NCBI GenBank assembly: GCA_009775095.1 | Contig: VSOZ01000048.1 | Location: forward strand, 1 to 5,785 | Source: Muribaculum sp. | GTDB lineage: Bacteria; Bacteroidota; Bacteroidia; Bacteroidales; Muribaculaceae | Length of the DNA: 5,785 nucleotides | Direction of reading: 5' to 3' | Shown: one piece after another, positions 1 through 4,720 of the stretch | Layout: every line of letters begins with the position of its first letter | Position numbering within the stretch: the first letter of the stretch is position 1 | Translations under genes and position numbers: made by a program | Notes under the pieces: model-generated | The model's input: only the letters and a program-made list of their open reading frames with translations | What the model was told of the DNA's origin: nothing | Databases searched by the model: none

Positions 1-1
1 G

Positions 2-115
2 TTCTATGGCGGTGCAGGCACGGCTGAACGCTCCGCAGACCTAATGGATATTATCGCCCGACTGAAAAAGGGCGATAAACTATACATCGGGGCAATATTA
101 GGGTATCACAACTAA
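2..115 (+). CDS. C-terminal end of an unidentified protein (5' truncated by window edge)
   Basis: An open frame enters from the left edge and ends at TAA (113-115), giving 37 residues that finish in DKLYIGAILGYHN. I do not recognise the protein. The visible tail has a probable amphipathic helix (SADLMDIIARLKKGD) followed by a short hydrophobic strand, which suits the end of a small globular protein with no membrane segment. The next gene starts 13 bases after the stop, so the two are probably co-transcribed. Codon use and base composition match the small genes downstream. The reading rests on frame continuity, the clean stop and the tight spacing. Its function cannot be inferred from this fragment. 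Confidence 0.6.
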   Translation, partial: FYGGAGTAERSADLMDIIARLKKGDKLYIGAILGYHN

Positions 116-128
116 AAAACATACAGTC

Positions 129-365
129 ATGGAGTTCTTTATCGAGCCTATCCCAACATGGGCGTTATGCTATCTAATCAACGGAGACCCCACAGGGTTG
201 ACAGACTATGAAATTGCGATGATTGACAAGTGGTATGCCGACAACAACGTGCAGACCATCACCACCGCTTCGGAAGACGAGGGAGAGTGCAACCCATATT
301 TCTCCCATTTCCCTGCTTTCGGACTACCTGCCGAGGTCACAGACTGCAATGTGATGACCTTGTAG
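129..365 (+). CDS. Small hypothetical protein, DUF6926-like (78 aa)
   Basis: Encodes a 78-residue acidic protein beginning MEFFIEPIPTWALCYLINGD. The pattern 'PxPTWALCYLINGDPTGLTDYEIAMIDKWY' in residues 8-37, followed by an acidic variable middle and a 'PYFSHFPAFGLPAEVTDC' segment (residues 56-73), resembles a family of small Bacteroidales mobile-element proteins that I remember as DUF6926. The family name is from memory. No function is established that I know of. There is no signal peptide or membrane helix. The ATG follows an A-rich stretch (TAAAAAACATACAGTC) rather than a strong Shine-Dalgarno sequence, as is common in Bacteroidetes. It lies 13 bases after the preceding gene and 44 bases before the next, consistent with one transcript. 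Confidence 0.75.
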   Translation: MEFFIEPIPTWALCYLINGDPTGLTDYEIAMIDKWYADNNVQTITTASEDEGECNPYFSHFPAFGLPAEVTDCNVMTL

Positions 366-409
366 CCATTATCTCACGAAAGTCAAACGATAATCCAAAT
401 CACACGGAT

Positions 410-1039
410 ATGAAATACGAAGATGTGTCAGCGATACTATATCGCAATCATGGAGCTTTCGACATCACCACTCCCTTTGGCACACAACGCCGACGCTTGT
501 TCCTTTCCACTGAAAGTAAGGTATGTGAGTTTGCTAAACGCTCTCGCAGGAGAGGCTATCCCATACCCCCAAACGACATCAAATGTTGGCTGTCTATCTC
601 AAAAGTGACAAAGCCGACAATGAATATAGTAACAAAATTCCAACGCTACGCATCGCGTGCAACATTTCCGTCTGCATTTGTACGCAAGTGTCTTGAAGCT
701 GACCCGACAAAGGACTGCTACGAGAACCACCTTACCACCGGCACTCGCATCGACGGAGAGATTATATCCCTTGACGCTATCTCCAGATATAGCTATTGGG
801 CGGTGGACCAGTTCAGAAAGGCTCTCAAAGAACGGCGCAACTTTAATTCCGGAACATTCACTTTCCGTGGTTATGACGGTTCCCTATGGATTGAGGTCAA
901 GCAAAAGGACGATAACTATAACTACTATAAAGCCGGAGATATTGCCGCAGGCTTCAGTAAAGAGTATCGTGGCTGTGCCAACGGATATTACTATGCCCTG
1001 ATTGATGATGAACATTTTATCGGGATTGATATAGACTGA
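410..1039 (+). CDS. Hypothetical protein (209 aa)
   Basis: A 209-residue protein that I do not recognise. The frame is open from further upstream, but the first ATG after the preceding gene is at 410, and starting earlier would overlap that gene out of frame, so 410 is preferred. The N-terminal half is basic (for example the RSRRR cluster near residue 43). The middle has alternating charged helices (SRYSYWAVDQFRKALKERRN). The C-terminal ~60 residues are rich in Tyr, Gly and Asp (YNYYKAGDIAAGFSKEY, then NGYYYALIDDEHFIGIDID), suggesting a compact beta-rich domain. There is no signal peptide, membrane helix or obvious catalytic motif. It sits inside the run of small plus-strand genes and ends 10 bases before a hairpin. 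An accessory protein of a mobile element is an inference from context only. Confidence 0.7.
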   Translation: MKYEDVSAILYRNHGAFDITTPFGTQRRRLFLSTESKVCEFAKRSRRRGYPIPPNDIKCWLSISKVTKPTMNIVTKFQRYASRATFPSAFVRKCLEADPTKDCYENHLTTGTRIDGEIISLDAISRYSYWAVDQFRKALKERRNFNSGTFTFRGYDGSLWIEVKQKDDNYNYYKAGDIAAGFSKEYRGCANGYYYALIDDEHFIGIDID

Positions 1040-1049
1040 ATTATAAACA

Positions 1050-1081
1050 GCACCCTGCAATCCTTATGGAGAGCAGGGTGC
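1050..1081 (+). promoter_or_regulatory. 9-bp hairpin in the leader of the 90-aa gene
   Basis: GCACCCTGC (1050-1058) is perfectly complementary to GCAGGGTGC (1073-1081), with a 14-base loop. Inside the loop TCC (1061-1063) can also pair with GGA (1068-1070). The stem ends 17 bases before the ATG at 1099 and is followed by ATAAAA rather than a T-run, so it is not a textbook intrinsic terminator. It could be a partial terminator for the upstream gene, a translation-control element or an mRNA-stability element. A hairpin of the same layout precedes the gene at 4718. Confidence 0.55.
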
Positions 1082-1098
1082 ATAAAACCGAAAGATAT

Positions 1099-1371
1099 AT
1101 GACGACAACCGAAATCAACTACAAAGGCACGGACTATACCTGCCGTATCGTTACAAGCAACGAGGGCGAGAGCCTTATCATCGGTGGGTTGGAATTGCTT
1201 GACGCACTTATGCCTTATCCAATCACCGACAAATGCAACGGCTTCGCCGATAAGGAAGCAGAGCGTGTCGATGAAGAAATCTTCTTCTATACCTCCGAAA
1301 GTGATTTGAAGCTGCCCGACAACGAACTTGTCGCAATACTCAGAGACAGTAACCCCGAATGGTTTGACTGA
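1099..1371 (+). CDS. Small acidic hypothetical protein (90 aa)
   Basis: Encodes 90 residues from MTTTEINYKGTDY to SNPEWFD. An in-frame ATG at 1066 would add 11 residues, but it lies in the loop of the hairpin at 1050-1081, so I take 1099, preceded by an A-rich segment (AAAACCGAAAGATAT). The protein is strongly acidic. It opens with two predicted beta strands (EINYKGTDYTCRIVTS), and its C-terminal part (DEEIFFYTSESDLKLPDNELVAILRDSNPEWF) looks like a conserved small Bacteroidales mobile-element protein, although I cannot give a family name. There is no signal peptide or membrane segment. It is the last plus-strand gene before the convergent metallopeptidase gene. Function unknown. Confidence 0.72.
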   Translation: MTTTEINYKGTDYTCRIVTSNEGESLIIGGLELLDALMPYPITDKCNGFADKEAERVDEEIFFYTSESDLKLPDNELVAILRDSNPEWFD

Positions 1372-1433
1372 AAATCCAATGGCTTCCAATTCCGGAATGT
1401 CACAGCGACCACCGAGCCGTCCTGCAACCACGC

Positions 1434-1471
1434 GGGGCGGCTTTTGCTCGTCACCTAACAAAAGCCGCCTC
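1434..1471. terminator. Perfect 11-bp inverted repeat between convergent genes, possible bidirectional terminator
   Basis: GGCGGCTTTTG (1436-1446) and CAAAAGCCGCC (1459-1469) are perfect complements around a 12-base loop, and the stem can be extended by a G-T and a G-C pair. It lies 62 bases past the stop of the 90-aa gene and 16 bases past the stop of the minus-strand metallopeptidase gene, where a shared terminator would be expected. Neither side has a clear U-run after the stem. It may therefore be a factor-assisted terminator or an RNA-stability hairpin. The rest of 1372-1485 holds no gene that I can support. Confidence 0.5.
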
Positions 1472-1485
1472 TATGGAAAACTTGG

Positions 1486-2784
1486 TTATTTTAAGCCAAT
1501 AGATTTAGCAAGTGGGGTAATTAGACATTCTTGCCCTCTCCATGGAATATCGTAACACTCTTCCTTAAAGTTGGAATGTGTTATGCTCTGACAAAATAAT
1601 ATCATAGGGCAAACTACTGTATCAGGATTTGCTAAATATTTATACAATGCTTGGCTTGTTATCAATGCCATGACTTCAAAATCTGGAGATTCAGATGAGT
1701 CTTCTAAGTTAATGGTATTTGGCATGCTTAAATCTCCAAATTCATTCCATACGATTGGTGTTCCACAAGCCTCTACCGCTTTTTGAACTAAAGAGACATC
1801 AATATCATTTTCGGTTAAAAGTCTCAATAATGGAATCATCCCTGATGAGATTTTTACCCGGTCTATTATCTCAGCAAGATATTGTAGTTTGAATGTTGAG
1901 GTTTTTCCGTAAATAAAACTTTGCAATATATCCTTAAAGGCAGCTGCAATGTCATCACCTAACTGCTCAACAGTCATTTTATCTCCATTGCTTTTATGAA
2001 CTTTCGAGTCTTCAAGGAAATGATCAAAAATTGAGATTATATTACTATGAGGATTATCATTTGCATACGACATGTAGTTAATCAATGTAATCCCAGGAGA
2101 AAGAGTGTGAAGACTTATGAAGCACAAGGTTATTAGTTTTTTAATATCGTATGCTATATTGGGAGCATACTTAGCAGCAAGTCGAGAAACCACATGATAT
2201 GGAATGGCACTGTGGTCTTTTTGTGCTCCCGGATTGATAATTTCCTGAATCAAAGCCGCCATACTCTCTTTTATGATATTTGCACCAAGAATTATCTTTT
2301 GACTACGACCTTGAATATCACGGAATGATATTGAAATTCTTTCTATTTCACGACCACAAATCTCCTCTATACTTCTACTTAATCGTAATGGTTCTTCTTC
2401 TTTAACCTCCAAAAAACCGCGATAACCGGAAGCCTCTTTTTCTAAAGCTATACGCCGGTTCATATTATCGCTCGGAACATAGCCCTGTACTGGTTTCGAG
2501 GTAATCCCATTCCTTTGAATATAAGCGAAAAACTCACTTATATTCTGGTAATGAATCATGGCTTGCCAAAGGCCAAAAGGAGTTGAAGTATTTTGTAAAA
2601 AATGTATATACTCATGTGCAAATGTCCCAACATCAGTTAATGACATAGATGAAAGGTCATTGATATTAAAGGGAAAAGATAGTTTCATTTGAAAGAAGCC
2701 AGGATTATAAGACCCTCGCTCTTTTTCCTCGTAGATATTGAAATAACACATAACTACATTATCTCTAAGTAAATAATCAATCAA
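1486..2784 (-). CDS. Putative HEXXH zinc metallopeptidase (432 aa)
   Basis: A 432-residue soluble protein read from TTG at 2784; the first ATG is at 2751 and would remove 11 residues. The segment FAHEYIHFLQNTSTPFG contains the HEXXH zinc-binding helix with His57, Glu58 and His61. Glu173 in IKESMAALIQE is a plausible third zinc ligand, a Glu-plus-small-residue helix as in gluzincins. The remainder is mostly helical, with no signal peptide or clear membrane helix, so it probably acts in the cytoplasm. The specific family is not recognised. Its composition is far more AT-rich than its neighbours (1621-1680 is about 32% G+C; 4261-4320 about 48%), and it alone runs leftward in this part, so it was probably acquired separately. 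It faces the plus-strand genes across an 11-bp hairpin and diverges from the structured RNA region. A role in defence or inter-bacterial interaction is possible but unproven. Confidence 0.8.
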   Translation of the reverse strand: MIDYLLRDNVVMCYFNIYEEKERGSYNPGFFQMKLSFPFNINDLSSMSLTDVGTFAHEYIHFLQNTSTPFGLWQAMIHYQNISEFFAYIQRNGITSKPVQGYVPSDNMNRRIALEKEASGYRGFLEVKEEEPLRLSRSIEEICGREIERISISFRDIQGRSQKIILGANIIKESMAALIQEIINPGAQKDHSAIPYHVVSRLAAKYAPNIAYDIKKLITLCFISLHTLSPGITLINYMSYANDNPHSNIISIFDHFLEDSKVHKSNGDKMTVEQLGDDIAAAFKDILQSFIYGKTSTFKLQYLAEIIDRVKISSGMIPLLRLLTENDIDVSLVQKAVEACGTPIVWNEFGDLSMPNTINLEDSSESPDFEVMALITSQALYKYLANPDTVVCPMILFCQSITHSNFKEECYDIPWRGQECLITPLAKSIGLK

Positions 2785-2795
2785 ATTTACAATTT

Positions 2796-2813
2796 TTTCG
2801 GCACATACCGAAA
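2796..2813. promoter_or_regulatory. Inverted repeat in the divergent intergenic region (possible operator)
   Basis: TTTCGG (2796-2801) and CCGAAA (2808-2813) are perfect complements separated by 6 bases. The repeat lies 11 bases upstream of the TTG start of the metallopeptidase gene, in the 73-base AT-rich stretch between that gene and the candidate RNA. A protein-binding dyad or a small 5'-UTR hairpin controlling the metallopeptidase is plausible. A chance repeat of this size in AT-rich DNA cannot be excluded. Confidence 0.3.
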
Positions 2814-2845
2814 CTGAATAGTAAATATTTCCAAAATTTGAGGGA

Positions 2846-2851
2846 TATAAT
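2846..2851 (+). promoter_or_regulatory. TATAAT box, possible promoter of the structured RNA
   Basis: TATAAT at 2846-2851 lies in the AT-rich divergent region, 6 bases before the first long helix of the RNA candidate begins at 2858, which is where a transcript from such a box would start. It only partly fits the Bacteroides -7 consensus (TAnnTTTG), and no TTTG is found at the expected distance upstream; the TTTG at 2837-2840 is too close. This is suggestive only. Confidence 0.3.
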
Positions 2852-2857
2852 TAGTCC

Positions 2858-3512
2858 CAAGCCGTGGCGACAGGAGCGTGAGGCAGTGCGCCGGGCGTAT
2901 TGCCTCTCACAACCTTATCACCACCGCTTGCTCCCAAATGATGTGATAATTCAGGCGATAAGCCGTGTCAGTGGCCCGCCGATCCACAGGCACGGCACAT
3001 CGCCTTGTGCTGTTTACCGGTTGCCCGGCTGATTCCGTGCTGCACACCGATTCAGCTTCGGGCAGTTCAGGTTTTGGATATTATGTCCGGCAGAAGCCGG
3101 AGATAGCGACAACGCCAGAGCAAAGCGAGGGCAAGCCTTCGCTCGACTCTCGCGTTGCCGCCTCTCTTTGGAATACCAGTCTGCAAACGATGACTGTGGC
3201 CGCTTCAAGGTTGGCACTTTGAAACGGCAAGGGTCAACGGTGGCCGGTTATTTCCCTTGAAGATTTTGAGCCTCGGCAGGTACAGGCGTTTTGGCGTGCG
3301 AAATTACTGCGTCCGGGTGGAACGTCAAGTGACGCTGCGCTTGTGGTCGGCGTCCGCACTCGTGAGCCTCCACAAATTCTTCTCGTGCCTCAAACAATTT
3401 GGGTATCCCTCGCTTGCCGCTGACTACACACTTGCCTTATCCTCCCTTATGGCCGCAGTTGTGGAACTGCACGAAAAACGGCCAGCCCTGCCGGAGAAGC
3501 TCAAAGAGCTTC
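2858..3512 (+). ncRNA. Candidate large structured RNA (~650 nt), unassigned
   Basis: No convincing protein is encoded here, but local helices follow one another. Main ones: 2858-2867/2921-2930 (10 bp, one C-C mismatch) enclosing 2880-2891/2895-2906 (12 bp, 3-base loop); 2953-2959/2999-3005 with 2962-2967/2991-2996 and 2971-2974/2984-2987 inside; 3022-3032/3052-3064 (11 bp, 2-base bulge); 3086-3091/3096-3101; a long rod at 3106-3161 with an 8-bp tip (3124-3131/3136-3143, loop CAAG); 3199-3202/3225-3228 plus 3204-3211/3216-3223 (loop TGGC); 3331-3337/3348-3354, which competes with 3341-3346/3370-3375; 3450-3454/3480-3484 enclosing 3455-3460/3465-3470; and 3496-3502/3506-3512. Wobble pairs at 2886-2900, 2888-2898, 3129-3138, 3209-3218 and 3336-3349 are G-U only in plus-strand RNA. 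The ends are approximate. It could be an independent RNA or the leader of the genes from 3576. I cannot match it to a known RNA class. Confidence 0.5.
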
Positions 3513-3575
3513 AAACAAAAGGGAGAAAAATTAACTCAAACGCTCAAACATCAAAGGACTATGCGAGTAAAAAGA

Positions 3576-3755
3576 ATGAAAGTAGCAGAGGGCAGACGGC
3601 TCAATATCGGGCAGTTCCCTAATTTCCACCGCTCCGGCTCCATTAGGGGCATGAAAAAACTCTACTATGGCGAGAACTGCCTTTTGGTACGCTGTGGCAA
3701 CTACATCTACAACGTAACCTCCGAACCCTCAATCTACAATCAGGCAACAATCTAA
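3576..3755 (+). CDS. Small hypothetical protein (59 aa)
   Basis: Read from ATG 3576, preceded by an A-rich purine stretch (GAGTAAAAAGA), giving 59 residues: MKVAEGRRLNIGQFPNFHRS and on to SEPSIYNQATI. The frame is open further left (ATG at 3561 and 3399), but the upstream sequence reads as low-complexity, unlike protein, and is part of the RNA region, so the short form is preferred. The basic N-terminus is followed by 'GMKKLYYGENCLLVRCGNYIYNV', which looks like two or three beta strands of a small globular domain. I know no family name. The stop is 11 bases before the next ATG, so it probably heads the four-gene unit 3576-4616. Function unknown. Confidence 0.65.
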   Translation: MKVAEGRRLNIGQFPNFHRSGSIRGMKKLYYGENCLLVRCGNYIYNVTSEPSIYNQATI

Positions 3756-3766
3756 GACATAAGAAC

Positions 3767-4087
3767 ATGGAAAATTATAACGGAATAGCAATATCCAAGA
3801 CCGACAAGGAATTTGTCGTGGCGTTTGACAACTTTGTCAACGGCAAAATGCAATCCGCAACCAACACAGGTAAGGCACTCGCCACAATACACCGCTATTT
3901 GCAGTCGCAGGCTTTCAAGGTGTGCGTGGCATATATCCGTCAGCTCGCTGTCAACTACCGAACCGGCTATTACGATGAGCGGAACGAAACGGCAGCCCGC
4001 AGAGCGGCTATGATGTACGACACGCTGATGAACGGCGATGAAATCTATGACCCCGAATATAAAGAACTAAAGGATAAAAGCCTATGA
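3767..4087 (+). CDS. Hypothetical protein (106 aa), mostly helical
   Basis: A 106-residue protein beginning MENYNGIAISKTDKEFVVAF, with a good ATG after an A-rich leader (AAGACATAAGAAC). The N-terminus looks like two short strands. Residues ~30-85 are helix-rich (KALATIHRYLQSQAFKVCVA, then NETAARRAAMMYDTLMNGDE), and the C-terminus is charged. No catalytic motif, signal peptide or membrane segment is visible. Its last codons overlap the next gene by 4 bases (ATGA at 4084-4087), a sign of translational coupling. It belongs to the operon ending with the DUF2958-like gene. I do not recognise the family, and an accessory mobile-element function is inferred only from context. Confidence 0.75.
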   Translation: MENYNGIAISKTDKEFVVAFDNFVNGKMQSATNTGKALATIHRYLQSQAFKVCVAYIRQLAVNYRTGYYDERNETAARRAAMMYDTLMNGDEIYDPEYKELKDKSL

Positions 4088-4251
4088 ACGACACCGATTT
4101 TCCCGAATACGGACGCCAGTGCGAGTTGCTGACACCGTGGCGAGGCTACCACCGTGGCACAATCGTAGGACTGAACGGCTACCGCTTCATCATCGAGGTA
4201 AGCAGTGGCGCGAGGATTGAACTTTACGAAGATGAAATTGAATTTGACTGA
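4084..4251 (+). CDS. Very small hypothetical protein (55 aa), possible SH3-like barrel
   Basis: A 55-residue gene starting at the ATG inside the ATGA overlap with the preceding gene and ending at TGA (4249-4251), 2 bases before the next ATG. Such tight packing on both sides supports it as real despite its length. The sequence from residue 14 (ELLTPWRGYHRGTIVGLNGY) to the end (IELYEDEIEFD) alternates hydrophobic and polar residues with glycine turns, as expected for a small SH3/KOW-like five-strand barrel. This is a structural guess with no family match. There is no signal peptide or membrane helix. It is likely translated by coupling to the 106-aa gene and co-expressed with the DUF2958-like protein. 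Confidence 0.65.
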   Translation: MNDTDFPEYGRQCELLTPWRGYHRGTIVGLNGYRFIIEVSSGARIELYEDEIEFD

Positions 4252-4253
4252 CT

Positions 4254-4616
4254 ATGAACAGACTGTTGACACCGAAATTTGAGGAAGCCATAAAGGACTA
4301 TCCTCTGTACTCGCAGGACGGCAAGGCGAGAGACGCCGTGTGCGTGGCGATATTCACTATCGGAAATATCCGTTGGTTTGTGCTTGAAGGAGGCAAAGAG
4401 GGAGACGATACAATTCTTTACTGCATAGTGGTCGGACTCGGCGAAGATGAATACGGCTATGTGTCGCTCAACGAACTTGCCGATGTCGAACTCGACTACC
4501 GCAAACAAGGCTTCGGCATTATCCGTGTGATACAAATGCCGTATTTCACCCCATGCCCCATAGGGCAGATAAACGACAAGAGGCTTCAAGACTTCTTGAA
4601 CCGCCTCTATGATTGA
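4254..4616 (+). CDS. DUF2958 domain-containing protein (120 aa)
   Basis: The 120-residue sequence matches my memory of DUF2958, a small single-domain family common on plasmids and conjugative elements whose biochemical role is unknown. Matching features, in order: an N-terminal 'LLT...PLYS' segment (residues 4-20), a strand with a conserved-type Trp (IRWFVLE, Trp41), the core 'LYCIVVGLGEDEYGYVSLNE' (residues 55-74), in which a Gly-Tyr-Val/Phe-Ser-Leu-x-Glu-Leu pattern is typical, and a C-terminal 'IIRVIQMPYFTPCPIGQI' (residues 89-106). The length is normal for the family, and the protein is soluble. It starts 2 bases after the previous stop and ends the compact four-gene unit. The last 38 bases form a strong hairpin (4579-4608) in the coding region, followed by another at 4625-4654. 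Confidence 0.75.
   Translation: MNRLLTPKFEEAIKDYPLYSQDGKARDAVCVAIFTIGNIRWFVLEGGKEGDDTILYCIVVGLGEDEYGYVSLNELADVELDYRKQGFGIIRVIQMPYFTPCPIGQINDKRLQDFLNRLYD
4579..4608 (+). repeat. Hairpin inside the 3' end of the DUF2958-like gene
   Basis: AGAGGC (4579-4584) pairs with GCCTCT (4603-4608), and TTCAAG (4585-4590) pairs with CTTGAA (4595-4600) around an ACTT loop. Only a two-base CC bulge (4601-4602) interrupts this 12-bp stem. It ends 6 bases before the stop codon. Coding constraint alone seldom yields this, so a role in 3'-end protection or termination is possible. There is no U-run. Confidence 0.5.
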
Positions 4617-4624
4617 CCGAACAC

Positions 4625-4654
4625 GTCAGCCGTGGCACGACCGCCACGGCTGAC
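4625..4654 (+). terminator. Perfect 12-bp hairpin after the DUF2958-like gene (terminator-like)
   Basis: GTCAGCCGTGGC (4625-4636) and GCCACGGCTGAC (4643-4654) are perfect complements around a 6-base loop (ACGACC), starting 8 bases after the stop codon. Position and strength suit a transcription terminator or an RNase-blocking hairpin for the four-gene unit. The following ATTACCG is not a U-run, so it would not be a canonical intrinsic terminator. Confidence 0.5.
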
Positions 4655-4657
4655 ATT

Positions 4658-4672
4658 ACCGAAAAATTCGGT
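4658..4672 (+). repeat. Small 6-bp hairpin (ACCGAA/TTCGGT)
   Basis: ACCGAA (4658-4663) pairs with TTCGGT (4667-4672) around an AAA loop. It lies between the 12-bp hairpin and the leader hairpin at 4671 and shares two bases with the latter, so the two cannot both form fully. It may be a switch element or chance. Confidence 0.3.
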
Positions 4673-4720
4673 CTGCCACCTCCATGTCGGACGTGGCAGA
4701 CATAAACGTGTACCGACATG
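4671..4720 (+). promoter_or_regulatory. Leader hairpin with possible pseudoknot over the start codon of the 123-aa gene
   Basis: GTCTGCCAC (4671-4679) pairs perfectly with GTGGCAGAC (4693-4701). Its loop contains CATGTCGG (4683-4690), which is perfectly complementary to CCGACATG (4713-4720), the last five bases before plus the start codon at 4718. Together they form an H-type pseudoknot layout: 9-bp and 8-bp stems, with connecting loops of 3, 2 and 11 bases. Forming the second stem would bury the ATG, so translational repression or switching is a reasonable inference. No ligand or protein partner is suggested by the sequence. Confidence 0.45.

Noticed and set aside
230..409. Upstream extension of the 209-aa gene to the ATG at 230
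   Set aside because: It would overlap most of the 78-aa gene in another frame, and its translation is His/Arg/Cys-rich and unlike protein. The ATG at 410 is just after the preceding gene.
1389..1398. 10-base palindrome ATTCCGGAAT
   Set aside because: It is short, unpaired with any other signal and plausible by chance.
991..1461. Minus-strand frame of 156 codons opposite the 90-aa gene
   Set aside because: It is antisense to a gene with better start, composition and protein character, and it runs through both hairpins.
1471..2857. Direct repeats or target-site duplication bounding the AT-rich metallopeptidase gene
   Set aside because: I compared the sequence at both composition boundaries and saw no convincing duplicated or inverted ends, so no transposon is called.
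2858..3512. Group II intron, RNase P or tmRNA
   Set aside because: No domain V-like hairpin, intron-encoded reverse transcriptase, RNase P signature or tag-peptide frame was seen. The identity is left open.
2838..3622. Several overlapping reading frames (plus 2838-3032, 2965-3222, 3257-3622; minus 3014-3217)
   Set aside because: They begin mostly at non-ATG codons, overlap each other, have low-complexity or Arg/Ser/Cys-rich translations and lack operon-like spacing. The same bases form many complementary stems, which explains the region better as RNA.
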